Of a stretch of 33,226 nucleotides of DNA, positions 17,317 to 27,643 are shown one piece after another; position 1 is the first letter of the stretch; every line of letters begins with the position of its first letter. The position numbers and the translations under genes were made by a program. The stretch lies in the NCBI GenBank assembly GCA_029265595.1, contig JAJUIC010000006.1, positions 1 through 33,226 of the forward strand, in the 5' to 3' direction. The notes beneath the pieces are model-generated. The model saw only the letters and a list, made by a program, of their open reading frames with translations. It was not told where the DNA came from and did no database searches. The DNA comes from Flavobacteriaceae bacterium. Lineage in GTDB: Bacteria > Bacteroidota > Bacteroidia > Flavobacteriales > Flavobacteriaceae.

Positions 17317-17859
17317 TCACCAGGAGTTTTCGGGTACTTTCCCTACAGCTCCCTTGTAGAAGGAATGCATGAATTGGAAGTCACTGGCCTTATCTTTGGT
17401 GGGATGAAAGGAAGAGGATATTTTAACTGTCTTTTTACTGTAGTCAAGTGCCACCATCACTATGGGGACCTGGGCCTCTCTGGCTATATAGTAAAATCCT
17501 GTCTTCCAATGGGTCACTTTCTTCCGGGTTCCTTCGGGAGCTATGGCCAGGCGCAGGTGCTTGTTCCGCTGCATGATTTGAGCAATGGCCTCTACCTTCC
17601 GCTGGCCGGGCGTCCGATCCAGGGGATAGCCTCCCATCCACCGGAGGTACCATCCCAGGGGTGGGCGAAATAACTCCTTCTTGGCCACAAAATTCACCTG
17701 AAGGTTTAAAATGCGCCGCACCAGTGCCCCTATATAAAAATCGTGCCAGCTGGTATGTGGCACGATGATTATAACACATTTTGGAGGAACCTCCTGGGGC
17801 GGTCCCTTACGAGTCCAACCCAGGAGCTTAAAGAATATTAACTTACTTAACCAATTCAC
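17317..17859 (-). CDS. 1-acylglycerol-3-phosphate acyltransferase-like protein
   Basis: PHTSWHDFYIG (HX4D-like) and APEGTRKK motifs. Confidence 0.85.
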   Translation of the reverse strand: MNWLSKLIFFKLLGWTRKGPPQEVPPKCVIIIVPHTSWHDFYIGALVRRILNLQVNFVAKKELFRPPLGWYLRWMGGYPLDRTPGQRKVEAIAQIMQRNKHLRLAIAPEGTRKKVTHWKTGFYYIAREAQVPIVMVALDYSKKTVKISSSFHPTKDKASDFQFMHSFYKGAVGKVPENSW

Positions 17860-19054
17860 TTTCCCGGTTACTCTTCATGATTTCTCCATTGCGCCGTTTG
17901 CGCTCTTCATGCAGCAGGGATAGCTCTCGGTTGGTCTGCCCTTTAACGGATGTGTTTTCCTCTGCTCTTCGGATCAAATAGGGGACGACTTCCTTAACAG
18001 GGCCGAACGGAACCAGTTTGGCTACATTATAGCCTGCCTCGGCAAGGTTGTAGCTGATGTGTTCACTCATTCCATAAAGCTGCGCAAACCATACCCGATC
18101 ATCATCTTTCATGATACCCAGCTGATCCATGAGCTGCATGGCGATGTAATTACTCATTTCATTGTGGCTTCCAATGAATACCTCAATGTCCTGGATGTTC
18201 TCCAGGCAGTAAGTCAATGCCCCATTAAAAGTGACATCCGTGGCTTCCTTATTCTCACAGATGGGAGAAAAATACCCCATTTTTTTCGCTCTGAGATTTT
18301 CAGCCTCCAGATAGGCGCCCCGGACAATTTTAGCTCCCACCACAAATCCCTGGTCTTTGGCCCTGGCGTGCAGATCTTTAAGGTATTGCAGCCGGTCCCA
18401 TCGGTAACACTGAAGGGTATTAAATACAATGGCCTCCTCCCGGTTGTACTTAAACATCATTTCTTCGATAAGAATATCAACGGCATCCTGGATCCAGCTC
18501 TGCTCGGCGTCTGCCAGCAGTTTTACCTTATGATTATAGGCCACTTCGCAGATTCGGTTCACCCGGTTTTTAACCCGTTGCCATTCCTCTTCCTCTTCCA
18601 GGGATAAGGAGGCACTGGCCGATACCTTTTGCCACAATTCAAACCGACCAATTCCCGTAGGTTTAAAAACGGCAAATGGAATTTCTTTCCTTTGGGCAAC
18701 AAACTTTACGATTTCAATCTTCTTCTCAATGGCACGCTCGAATTCTTCCTCCTTCTCATTTCCCTCCACTGAGTAATCCAGTATACTATGTACCCGTTTG
18801 GAATGCATCTGTTCAATGACCGGAAGGCAATCCTCCTTGGTAACCCCACCGCAAAACTGGTTGAATATGGTTTTGCGGATGATTCCTTCTACAGGAAGTC
18901 GAAATCTCAAAGAAAACTTGGTCAGGCCGATTCCCAGCTTCACCAATAATGGCCGATCGATGGTTTCAAATAGAAAAATCGCCCGCGCTAAATCAGAGTC
19001 GGATTTCAACCGGAATGCCGTCTCTGTATCATTGAATATTTTTTCTGTTATCAT
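17843..19054 (-). CDS. Proline dehydrogenase family protein
   Basis: FKPTGIGRFELWQK, LLADAEQSWIQDAVD, KIVRGAYLEAE, FIGSHNE, FAQLYGMSEHISYNLA, YLIRRAEEN. Confidence 0.93.
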   Translation of the reverse strand: MITEKIFNDTETAFRLKSDSDLARAIFLFETIDRPLLVKLGIGLTKFSLRFRLPVEGIIRKTIFNQFCGGVTKEDCLPVIEQMHSKRVHSILDYSVEGNEKEEEFERAIEKKIEIVKFVAQRKEIPFAVFKPTGIGRFELWQKVSASASLSLEEEEEWQRVKNRVNRICEVAYNHKVKLLADAEQSWIQDAVDILIEEMMFKYNREEAIVFNTLQCYRWDRLQYLKDLHARAKDQGFVVGAKIVRGAYLEAENLRAKKMGYFSPICENKEATDVTFNGALTYCLENIQDIEVFIGSHNEMSNYIAMQLMDQLGIMKDDDRVWFAQLYGMSEHISYNLAEAGYNVAKLVPFGPVKEVVPYLIRRAEENTSVKGQTNRELSLLHEERKRRNGEIMKSNRESELVK

Positions 19055-19143
19055 TGTAAATAGTTAATGTGCAAAGATACTTATTGGGCAAGTAATTGTT
19101 AGGAATTTTCTCCTTATTTTCGGCCCCTAGAAAGCGATACCAG

Positions 19144-20214
19144 ATGAAAATACAAGTCAATTCACAAGCAATTTCCCTGATCAAAAATGACGATTACAAG
19201 CAGGTAAATTCGTTTTTAGAAAAAGGGTTTACAAAGATTGGAATTTTGGTAGACACCAATACCCATCAGGAGTGTTTGCCACGCCTATTGGCAAGGCTAC
19301 ACACGGAGACTCCAATAGAAATCATTGAAATTCCTGCAGGCGAGCAGGAAAAGGAGCTGGATACCTGTATCGGGATTTGGGAGAGTCTTTCAGATCTGGA
19401 TTTTGACCGCAACAGTCTGCTGATCAATTTAGGTGGGGGCGTGCTGACGGATATCGGGGGATTTGTGGCCGCCACCTTCAAGCGCGGGATCTCGTTTATC
19501 AATATCCCCACCACCCTGCTGGCCATGGTAGATGCTGCTGTGGGAGGTAAAACAGGGGTGAATCTCGGAGCGCTTAAGAATCAGATTGGAGTCATTGAAC
19601 CTGCAGATTTGGTAGTTATTGATTCTTCTTATCTGCAGACGCTTTCTGCTCAGGAAATGAGAAGTGGTCTGGCAGAGATGCTTAAGCACGGGCTGATAGC
19701 AGATGAGGCTTATTGGCGTGAATTGGGAAGCCTCAGTGAGAAAGGCCTGGAGGATTTGGACGATCTCATTGTTCATTCCATCCAGATAAAAAGTGAGATT
19801 GTTGCTCAGGATCCGCATGAAAAGGGATTGCGCAAAAGTTTGAACTTTGGCCACACCCTGGGGCATGCCATTGAATCCCACTTTCTGGCCAGTGAAGATA
19901 AACCCAAATTATTGCATGGGGAAGCCGTTGCAATTGGGATGCTGATGGAGAGTTATATTTCATCAGAATTATTAGATTTGCCCCCACAACGGCTGGAAGA
20001 AATCAGCAAGCGTTTGCTAAACTTATATCCAAGGGTCGCGATCAGTTCCGGGGACTGGAAACAAATCCTGGACCTACTGAAATACGATAAAAAGAACAAG
20101 GGAGGCCGAATTAATTTTGTTCTTCTTAGTGATATCGGAGACCCTCGGCTGGATTGTGCGGTAACCCCCGAAATTTTGGAGGATGCCTATAAGTATTATA
20201 CTAGTACAGAATAA
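19144..20214 (+). CDS. aroB: 3-dehydroquinate synthase
   Basis: LINLGGGVLTDIGGFVAATFKRGISFINIPTTLLAMVDAAVGGKTGVN, SGLAEMLKHGLI, NFGHTLGHAIE. Start assigned to MKIQVNS. Confidence 0.97.
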   Translation: MKIQVNSQAISLIKNDDYKQVNSFLEKGFTKIGILVDTNTHQECLPRLLARLHTETPIEIIEIPAGEQEKELDTCIGIWESLSDLDFDRNSLLINLGGGVLTDIGGFVAATFKRGISFINIPTTLLAMVDAAVGGKTGVNLGALKNQIGVIEPADLVVIDSSYLQTLSAQEMRSGLAEMLKHGLIADEAYWRELGSLSEKGLEDLDDLIVHSIQIKSEIVAQDPHEKGLRKSLNFGHTLGHAIESHFLASEDKPKLLHGEAVAIGMLMESYISSELLDLPPQRLEEISKRLLNLYPRVAISSGDWKQILDLLKYDKKNKGGRINFVLLSDIGDPRLDCAVTPEILEDAYKYYTSTE

Positions 20215-20325
20215 GTTAACCCGCTTATATTTACCAAAGATTCAATCAATTTTATTTAATTTTAACGCCGAGACAAGAAAAGGTTTCCCTATTTTCGTGT
20301 TTACCGACAGATCAAAATTGCAATT

Positions 20326-20616
20326 ATGAAACGTATTATTGTTGATTATAAGAAGCTGACTCCGGAGATTCTGGGGCTCCTTGTAGAGAAGTATCCTGAC
20401 GGGTATGATGACGACCAGATTATCTCCTTCCGCAATGCAAAAAACGAGATTATTGATGCCGTTGAAGTCCGAACAGAGGATACGGTGTACCTGGTAAAGG
20501 TGAGTACCCGACTGGAAAACACCATGGCCAACTACGATGAGGACGATTATGATGAGTCCGACTTTAACGAGCCCATAGTGGAGATTCCGGATCGCTCGGA
20601 TGATGAAGAAGAATAG
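20326..20616 (+). CDS. Small acidic conserved hypothetical protein
   Basis: 96 aa ORF with good upstream spacing, acidic C-terminus, followed by a strong hairpin. Confidence 0.75.
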   Translation: MKRIIVDYKKLTPEILGLLVEKYPDGYDDDQIISFRNAKNEIIDAVEVRTEDTVYLVKVSTRLENTMANYDEDDYDESDFNEPIVEIPDRSDDEEE

Positions 20617-20640
20617 AACGCTGCTCTATAATAGCAACCA

Positions 20641-20670
20641 GAAAAGGAACCCCACCAAAGGTTCCTTTTC
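20641..20670. terminator. Terminator hairpin, possibly bidirectional
   Basis: GAAAAGGAACC ccaccaaa GGTTCCTTTTC, 11-bp arms. Confidence 0.85.
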
Positions 20671-20958
20671 ACCAATGCCCATCTCCCTTCTGGATTTTGC
20701 AGTACTCTACCATTAGGACCGGCCCGGAAGCAGAATTTGAATTCCTTTTTTTTCCCCAGAAGCAGTTCTCCTCTCCCCTCCTTTTTCTTACGGGGGGCCT
20801 TTGTCGGATTGGACCGGCATTAAGTTTCACCGGTAGTGCCTTTCATGACCCGCTACCTGTTTTTTTACGAACTACACCTTAAAGCATGATTTTTCCCTTT
20901 TTACCGGAGGGATATTAAAAAACACCCTATCAGCAGGTCAAAATGAGATTATAATGAA

Positions 20959-21969
20959 CTAAGCTTCATCTTGCTTTCCCGTCTCTTTTTTATGCTCAAT
21001 TTCCTGAGCCTTATCCTGAAAAATACTGATAATGCGGTCCCTGTCAACAAATTGGCTCTTTTTCTTCTCCAGTCTTTCCAGTTCCTGATAAATGGCAGGC
21101 TCTGCATATTGGTTGGGAACGATTTTTTCATTTTTATAGAGTGCATACTGTTGGGTGAACTCAGCGCCAAAAAAAACAATAAGACAGGTGTAATACACCC
21201 ACAAAAGGATTAAAATCACGGCAGAGGCCCCTCCATAGACGGATCCCGGCTGGGTTTGCCCAAAATAGAAACTGATTAGAAATTCGCCCAGTAGGAAAAG
21301 GAAGGTCGTCATGGCAGCCCCAAGGTAGGTGATCTTCCATCTCACCTGGACATCGGGTAACCATTTAAAGATAGCGGCGAAGAGTGAGGTTATAATGGCG
21401 AATGAAATAGCGAAATTTAATATGTTCAACATCAGCATGCTAAATACCTGAGAAATCTCGGCTAAATATTCGCCCACAACCTTCAGCAGGGTGGATATTA
21501 TTAGAGAAATTAGCAGCAACAAGCCCACAACCATTACCATCCCAAACGAAATCATCCTATTTATGACCGTCCTCCAGATGGTTTCTTTTTTAGCCGTGAC
21601 ACTCCAGATATTGTTCATGGCGGCCTTTAATTGAAAGAACAACCCGGTGGCACCGAATATAAGAGCTCCACCCCCGAAAATGATAGCAAGAGTGGAATTG
21701 GCATTAATAGCAGCATTGGCTACCATATCTTCTACGGCATTGGCTGCTTCCAGTCCAATGAAATTTCCAATTTCCTGGGTGATGCTACCCTGAACGGCCT
21801 CTGTACCGAAAAAATACCCGGCAGTATGAACTACAATGATTATCAGAGATGGCAGGGAGAACAACGCGTAATACGCAATTGTGGCACTTCGGGCCCACGG
21901 ATCATTGAGATTCCAACTGATATAGGATTCTTTGATTAACCGGAAAAATGTTCTGGGCTTTAGCTTCAT
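20959..21969 (-). CDS. YihY/BrkB-family inner-membrane protein
   Basis: 336 aa; DPWARSATIAYYALFSLPSLIII ... QPGSVYGGASAVILILLWVYYTCLIVFFGAEFTQQYA. Confidence 0.93.
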   Translation of the reverse strand: MKLKPRTFFRLIKESYISWNLNDPWARSATIAYYALFSLPSLIIIVVHTAGYFFGTEAVQGSITQEIGNFIGLEAANAVEDMVANAAINANSTLAIIFGGGALIFGATGLFFQLKAAMNNIWSVTAKKETIWRTVINRMISFGMVMVVGLLLLISLIISTLLKVVGEYLAEISQVFSMLMLNILNFAISFAIITSLFAAIFKWLPDVQVRWKITYLGAAMTTFLFLLGEFLISFYFGQTQPGSVYGGASAVILILLWVYYTCLIVFFGAEFTQQYALYKNEKIVPNQYAEPAIYQELERLEKKKSQFVDRDRIISIFQDKAQEIEHKKETGKQDEA

Positions 21970-22009
21970 AAGTAGACTGAAACTTTTTGAATTTAACCCC
22001 AGAAGTTAT

Positions 22010-22043
22010 AAAAAAAGCCCTTCAAACAAGATGCTTGAAGGGC
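22010..22043 (-). terminator. Terminator for the Lrp-family gene
   Basis: GCCCTTCAA acaagatgc TTGAAGGGC with an A-run on the + strand (T-run on the - strand). Confidence 0.85.
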
Positions 22044-22068
22044 CTTTAGTAAAACTTTAGCTTCTACC

Positions 22069-22548
22069 TTAAATGGTTTTAAAGATAGAGTGCATCAGTC
22101 GCTTTTTGTCATTGATACTTTCCTCAAGAGAAATCATAGTCTCGGTACGGTAAACTCCTTCAATATCATCGAGCTGGAAGATAACATCTTTTGCATGGTG
22201 TGTATCTCGTGCGCGAATTTTACAGAAGATATTGAATTTACCAGTGGTAACGTGTGCCACGGTTACAAACGGAATCTCATTGATGCGTTCCAGGACAAAT
22301 TTGGTCTGAGACGTGTTTTTCAAGAAAATACCAACGTATGCGATAAAAGCATACCCTAGCTTTTCATAATTAAGGGACAGGGTCGATCCAAGGATGATTC
22401 CAGCCTCTTCCATTTTCTTTACCCTTACATGAACGGTTCCTGCGGAGATGTTCAATCTTTTAGCAATATCCGTAAAGGGGGTTCTGGTGTTTTCGATCAG
22501 CATATCCAGGATATGGTGATCAGTCTCGTCTAATCTAAACTTTGCCAT
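22069..22548 (-). CDS. Lrp/AsnC-family transcriptional regulator
   Basis: LDETDHHILDMLIENTRTPFTDIAKRLNISAGTVHVRVKKMEEAGII. Confidence 0.95.
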   Translation of the reverse strand: MAKFRLDETDHHILDMLIENTRTPFTDIAKRLNISAGTVHVRVKKMEEAGIILGSTLSLNYEKLGYAFIAYVGIFLKNTSQTKFVLERINEIPFVTVAHVTTGKFNIFCKIRARDTHHAKDVIFQLDDIEGVYRTETMISLEESINDKKRLMHSIFKTI

Positions 22549-22630
22549 AATTTATTATTAAATCTTTCTCTTTTAAACCAGCTACAAAAATAATATAAAT
22601 GCTTTGAATAATTACCAAATTACCGAACTT

Positions 22631-23764
22631 TTATTCGATTTTGGATAACAAGTTATCACCATTTAACATTATTTGAGTGACTAAATCGTTTTCGACAGGT
22701 AGCCGTCCCTCTGTTAGGGTCACTTTCTGACCTTCACAGTCCTTTTGAAAATGACCAAAAAATGGTAAATCAGGCCCTATTTTATGAATTTTTGGTTCGA
22801 ATCGTATATTTTGTTGATATAGCTTTTCTTCAAATTGGATGCCAACGTCTATTATCTCTTCTCCTATTTGTGCATTCTTTAAAAGAATGTCGACAAAGTT
22901 CTTGCGGTTCTGGGGAATGTCGAAGTACCAGTCGCGGTTTTCCCAATGGAAAGATTGTGTGGCAATCTGGTATACGGCTGAAGAAATGGCAAGGAATATA
23001 TACCGCCGGGTTACTTCCCTGTGATAATCGACGTGGAAGTGTCCCGCTTCAAACAGAATGGTAGGAACCTGTTGTTGAAAGCGATCTCCCGTGCAATTTG
23101 GATTAAAGCTGTCATCATACCTTCCAATCTGCTGGGTGATGTCTGAGGGAAGTTGCCGCTTGATTCCCACGATTATTTTCATAGCCTCCTCTCGCGCGGT
23201 GGAAATACTTCTTCCGGGATCCACTGAGGGTGCCAGAAAAGAAATGGTGGCCGGGCGATGGGTGTCGCCAGCACTGAAAATGGTTCGCTGGTCGTGTAAG
23301 TTGAAGCAATAATGAGGTTGAATTTCCTGGAAGGCCTCTCGAAGGATTTTGCTCTCTGGTTGGGAAAGCTTCAGAGCGTCCCGGTTGAGATCCACTCCAT
23401 TTTGATTGGTGCGGGTATAATTCTGGGCTCCGTCCGGATTCAATATTGGAATGAGGTAGAGGGAAACTTTTGATAGAAGCGTCTTTACCTCAGAATCCGA
23501 GGAATGGGCCAGCCAATTAAAATAGTCCAGTGCTGCTTTGGTAGTGGTGGATTCATTTCCATGCATCTGCGACCAGGCAAGTATCCTAAAAGAACCCTGA
23601 CCGGCTTTTAAAACCCCGATGGGTTTTCCTGCAACTGATTTTCCAAGCTCCTTATAAGAGAACTTCGATTTTAAATTTTCAAGAACGGGCTGGAGATGGT
23701 CTAAGGTAATGTACTTTCCGGTGAGCGAATTGAGTCTTATACGATTGTAAACTTCCTCTTGCAT
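22631..23764 (-). CDS. M14-family zinc carboxypeptidase-like protein
   Basis: SQMHGNESTTTKA (HxxE), NPDGAQNYTRTNQNGVDLNRD, FNLHDQ, FEAGHF. Start assigned to MQEEVYN. Confidence 0.92.
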   Translation of the reverse strand: MQEEVYNRIRLNSLTGKYITLDHLQPVLENLKSKFSYKELGKSVAGKPIGVLKAGQGSFRILAWSQMHGNESTTTKAALDYFNWLAHSSDSEVKTLLSKVSLYLIPILNPDGAQNYTRTNQNGVDLNRDALKLSQPESKILREAFQEIQPHYCFNLHDQRTIFSAGDTHRPATISFLAPSVDPGRSISTAREEAMKIIVGIKRQLPSDITQQIGRYDDSFNPNCTGDRFQQQVPTILFEAGHFHVDYHREVTRRYIFLAISSAVYQIATQSFHWENRDWYFDIPQNRKNFVDILLKNAQIGEEIIDVGIQFEEKLYQQNIRFEPKIHKIGPDLPFFGHFQKDCEGQKVTLTEGRLPVENDLVTQIMLNGDNLLSKIE

Positions 23765-23780
23765 GTGGTCAAATTTTAAC

Positions 23781-23798
23781 TGTTTACAAAGGTAAACA
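23781..23798. promoter_or_regulatory. Operator-like inverted repeat upstream of the M14 gene
   Basis: TGTTTAC AAAG GTAAACA, perfect 7-bp arms. Confidence 0.7.
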
Positions 23799-24048
23799 AG
23801 TAAATAATTACAATTGTAAACAAGGGAAGGGTGGATCAAATTTACTTTTGTGCACAAACCGTTACTTTAGAAAAATCAGGAAGTGGAATTCCTCCTAAAT
23901 ACTGTTTTGAAACACTTATTAACCTCATTTCTAATCTATTGCGTCCTCCACCTAAAGCTTAACTTTAGCGCATAAGTGCTTAAAGCAGACTCATTATGAA
24001 CTATAATATACATTTGTTACATTTGTAAATTAATAACCGCGCTTAATT

Positions 24049-24066
24049 TGTTTACAATGGTGAACA
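24049..24066. promoter_or_regulatory. Operator-like inverted repeat overlapping the start of the XRE regulator gene
   Basis: TGTTTAC AATG GTGAACA; same arms and spacer as 23781-23798 with one mismatch, covering the ATG at 24057. Confidence 0.7.
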
Positions 24067-24482
24067 CCGAGGAGTTTACAAAAAGACTCAATCAGATTAT
24101 GGAACATTATGATCTGACGGCGGCTGCTTTTGCCGATAAAATTGAGGTAGGCCGGTCTTCTATCTCTCATCTTTTGTCGGGCAGAAATAAACCCAGCTTG
24201 GATTTTGTGCTCAAGGTGATTCAGCAATTTCCGGAAGTGGAATTATACTGGTTATTAAACGGAAAAGGAACCTTCCCTGCTACGGCCCCGGAAAAAACTC
24301 CCAGTGCTCCTGCTGCACAACCTTCTCTGGCGCCATCATCCAAACAGCCGGATTTGTTTTCGGAGGAAACCGCTGCCCCTAAAAGCAGTTTTGAAGGTGA
24401 ATCCAGGGTGGCGCCGGGTCGGAAAGTCGCAAAAGTCATTCTTTTCTATGAGGATGGGACCTTTGAGGTGTATGAGAATTGA
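24057..24482 (+). CDS. XRE-family helix-turn-helix regulator
   Basis: FTKRLNQIMEHYDLTAAAFADKIEVGRSSISHLLSGRNKPSLDFVLKVIQQFPEVELYWLLNGKG. Confidence 0.92.
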   Translation: MVNTEEFTKRLNQIMEHYDLTAAAFADKIEVGRSSISHLLSGRNKPSLDFVLKVIQQFPEVELYWLLNGKGTFPATAPEKTPSAPAAQPSLAPSSKQPDLFSEETAAPKSSFEGESRVAPGRKVAKVILFYEDGTFEVYEN

Positions 24483-24525
24483 CATCTTCCCGGAAATTGG
24501 GTTTCTTTGCAGAAAACTCCTTCTG

Positions 24526-24900
24526 ATGAAAAAATTTTGGCTTTTAGTACTTCCCCTGCTGGGTCTGAGTTCTTGTTATACCCCGCAGCGAAATTGCAAT
24601 GACTTTAGAACCGGTACATTTGAATTTGAATCCTTTTTGGATGGAGAGCTGCAAAAGACCACTTTCGTGCGTAATGACACCCTTGAAATCGATTATTTCA
24701 GAGGCAGTCAGGATAGTTCATCGATCCGCTGGATCAATAACTGCGAATACATTCTGACAAACCTGAACCCTAAAAACAGAGCGGAGGAAAAACCCATTCA
24801 TATGAAGATCCTAACCACCGACGGCGATACCTATACATTCGAGTACGGCCTGGTTGGAGAGACCCGTAAGGAACGTGGTACCGCCAAAAGGATAAAGTAA
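24526..24900 (+). CDS. Small lipoprotein (hypothetical)
   Basis: MKKFWLLVLPLLGLSSCYTPQRNCNDFRTG.. lipobox LSSC; 124 aa. Confidence 0.85.
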   Translation: MKKFWLLVLPLLGLSSCYTPQRNCNDFRTGTFEFESFLDGELQKTTFVRNDTLEIDYFRGSQDSSSIRWINNCEYILTNLNPKNRAEEKPIHMKILTTDGDTYTFEYGLVGETRKERGTAKRIK

Positions 24901-27558
24901 CTATTCCGTATCGAAGAGCGTCGGTTGAGATTCCTCCCCGGAATCTTCTTTGCCCTTAGGTTTCAGGGGTTTTTCAGTTGGCGCCTCTGTGGTTGATTCG
25001 TCTATGTCTTCCTGGTCTTCCTCTTGATCTGGGGCCGTCTGCTCGGGTGTTACATAAGGTTTGGGATCCAGTAAATTGATCTCCTTTATTTTTTCTGTAG
25101 TTAGCTGGTTTCCAATAGCTTTAATCCCCTTGACTGCAATGAAAGATTCAAGGTCGATGACATCGGATGGTTTTTGAGGTTTTCCTCTGAGCTTGCTGTA
25201 AACCAGTTCCGCTACAGGAAGGTAGTCGGTGGAAATCACCTCCAGAAAAGACTTTGGGTGCTCCCCTAGAATATTTTCCTCCCGGTCCGGATTCTCTACC
25301 AGGAATCGTTTTACATAATAACGCTCCCGTTCGGCCTCCCAGTAGATTGCTGTGATGGGTTTCTTGGGAACCCATTTTTCCAGTACAAGGGTGTCTTCGC
25401 TGAAATGGGTGCTGAGTTCCGGTTTAATGGTTTTGACAATTCCATTTTTATCAATAACCAGAATGCGATCTTCTCCCTTGAACTCACCCAGAAGCTCTCC
25501 GCGTTCATCCACATTAAGACGGTGAACCACCGGATCGAACCAGATTCGGCGTGGCTTCAGGGTAGAAACCCCTTCCTCTTTCAGCTCAATGCGCTTTACG
25601 GGGTATTTTGTGACGATATTTCCCTTCACGCCTCTTCCGCGGATGGCCATGTCTGCAAAGTCCACATCGAACTTCAGTTTTTTGGCCTTACCCACCTGGC
25701 GTAGTAATACCGTGACCACTTCGGCCTCTCCGTTGGGATTTGCGGTGAAGTACAAAATCTCAGAGCCTTTATTGCCCTGAGTTAGGTCATATTCCCGGTC
25801 TCTGGTAACGGAGGTCACCGCAAAACGCTTGATATAGGAGGTGCCTTTCTTCCCGTCGCGATAGATTAAATTGTAAATCGTGCGCTTGTCTTTTTTCTTA
25901 AAGACGGCCACGTGTATGATGTCCTTTCCGATGAAGGTTTTGGGCTCTACCTTGGTCACCATCATCTTTCCGTCTCTGGTAAAGCAGATGATGTCATCAA
26001 TGTCTGAGCAATCGGTGACATATTCATCCCGGCGCAGTGCCGTTCCGATAAAACCTTCCTTGCGGTTTACGTATAGCTTCGTGTTGCGAATCACCACTTT
26101 GGTGGCTTCGATATCCTCAAAAATCCGCAGCTCGGTCTTTCGCTCCTTTCCTTTGCCGTAATCCTTCTTCAGTCGGGTGAAATAAGCAATCGCGTACTCC
26201 ACCAGATGGTCCAGATGGTGCTTGACCTGGGCGATTTCATCTTCGAGGGCCTCAATCTTCTGCTGGGCTTTCTCCAGGTCGAATTTTGAGATGCGCTTAA
26301 TGCGGATTTCTGTTAATCGTACGATATCTTCCTCAGTAACCGCTCTTTTCAAATGAGTGGTATGGGGTTTGAGGCCTGCATCAATAGCTGCAATAACCCC
26401 TTCCCAGGTTTCTTCCTCTTCAATATCCCGATAGATCCGGTTCTCAATGAAGATGCGCTCCAGAGAAGAGAAATGCCATTGTTCTTCTAAATCTCCCAGC
26501 TTTATTTCCAGGTCTTCCTTGAGCAGGCTCAAAGTGTGGTCTGTGGAGCGTCGCAGAATTTCTGAGACGCCTAAAAAGGCCGGTTTGTTGTCTATAATGA
26601 CACAAGCCAAAGGAGATATGGACATCTCACAATTAGTGAAAGCATATAAGGCATCAATGGTTTTGTCGGGAGAAATATTTCCTGGCAGGTGAACCAAAAT
26701 TTCTACCTCACTGGCGGTATTGTCTTCAATTTTCTTGATTCGGATCTTCCCTTTATCGTTGGCTTTCAGGATAGAATCAATTAAAGTAGAGGTGTTAGTG
26801 CCAAAGGGTATCTCCTTTATAACCAGCGTGTTCTTATCCAGCTGCTGAATCTTTGCCCGGATGCGTATCCTCCCTCCTCGCTTTCCATCGTTGTAATTGC
26901 TCATATCGGCAATTCCACCTGTAGGGAAATCAGGGAACAACTGAAATTTCTTTCCTTTTAGGTGGTTGATGCTCGCCTCAATCAGTTCCAAAAAGTTGTG
27001 CGGAAGAATCTTTGTACTTAAACCCACTGCAATTCCCTCAGCACCCTGAGCCAGCAATAAGGGAAAGCGTACCGGCAGGTTCACCGGTTCATTCTTTCTT
27101 CCGTCATAGGATAATTGCCACTCGGTGACTTTGGGGTTATACACTACATCCAGGGCGAACTTAGACAGGCGAGCCTCAATATACCGCGGAGCAGCTGCGC
27201 CGTCACCCGTGAGGAGGTTTCCCCAGTTACCCTGGGTGTCAATAAGCAGATCCTTCTGGCCAATTTGTACCATGGCATCGCCAATACTGGCATCCCCGTG
27301 AGGGTGGTACTGCATGGTGTGGCCCACAATGTTGGCGACCTTGTTGTACCTCCCATCATCAAGGTCCTTCATGGAATGCATAATCCGGCGCTGTACTGGC
27401 TTGAAACCATCTTCAATTGCCGGTACGGCCCTTTCCAAAATAACATAGGAAGCATAATCCAGGAACCAATCCTTATACATGCCGGTGACTTTCATCAATC
27501 CGGTATCCGAAGATTGCTGATTATTGGTATTTTCAATAGGATCGTATTGTTCTGCCAT
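24901..27558 (-). CDS. parC: DNA topoisomerase IV subunit A
   Basis: YASYVILERAVPAIEDGFKPVQRRIMHSM ... QYHPHGDASIGDAMVQIGQ...APRYIEARL; paired with a ParE-type subunit. Start assigned to MAEQYDP. Confidence 0.93.
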   Translation of the reverse strand: MAEQYDPIENTNNQQSSDTGLMKVTGMYKDWFLDYASYVILERAVPAIEDGFKPVQRRIMHSMKDLDDGRYNKVANIVGHTMQYHPHGDASIGDAMVQIGQKDLLIDTQGNWGNLLTGDGAAAPRYIEARLSKFALDVVYNPKVTEWQLSYDGRKNEPVNLPVRFPLLLAQGAEGIAVGLSTKILPHNFLELIEASINHLKGKKFQLFPDFPTGGIADMSNYNDGKRGGRIRIRAKIQQLDKNTLVIKEIPFGTNTSTLIDSILKANDKGKIRIKKIEDNTASEVEILVHLPGNISPDKTIDALYAFTNCEMSISPLACVIIDNKPAFLGVSEILRRSTDHTLSLLKEDLEIKLGDLEEQWHFSSLERIFIENRIYRDIEEEETWEGVIAAIDAGLKPHTTHLKRAVTEEDIVRLTEIRIKRISKFDLEKAQQKIEALEDEIAQVKHHLDHLVEYAIAYFTRLKKDYGKGKERKTELRIFEDIEATKVVIRNTKLYVNRKEGFIGTALRRDEYVTDCSDIDDIICFTRDGKMMVTKVEPKTFIGKDIIHVAVFKKKDKRTIYNLIYRDGKKGTSYIKRFAVTSVTRDREYDLTQGNKGSEILYFTANPNGEAEVVTVLLRQVGKAKKLKFDVDFADMAIRGRGVKGNIVTKYPVKRIELKEEGVSTLKPRRIWFDPVVHRLNVDERGELLGEFKGEDRILVIDKNGIVKTIKPELSTHFSEDTLVLEKWVPKKPITAIYWEAERERYYVKRFLVENPDREENILGEHPKSFLEVISTDYLPVAELVYSKLRGKPQKPSDVIDLESFIAVKGIKAIGNQLTTEKIKEINLLDPKPYVTPEQTAPDQEEDQEDIDESTTEAPTEKPLKPKGKEDSGEESQPTLFDTE

Positions 27559-27643
27559 AAAATTTAGTGCCCTAAGCTGCTCTTGCGGCAATGGATTGCC
27601 ATAGAGCGGTCAATTATATCTTAATTTCGAAATGGGGTGTGAA

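Noticed and set aside
20697-20880. GGACCGGNATTAAG-like similarity between the intergenic regions at ~15895 and ~20810
   Set aside because: Only ~15 loosely matching bases; not distinguishable from chance.
25405-27567. Many antisense ORFs (60-150 aa) across parC, and similar ones across parE, ychF and other core genes
   Set aside because: Antisense shadows of high-coding-density genes; no recognisable domains or initiation context.
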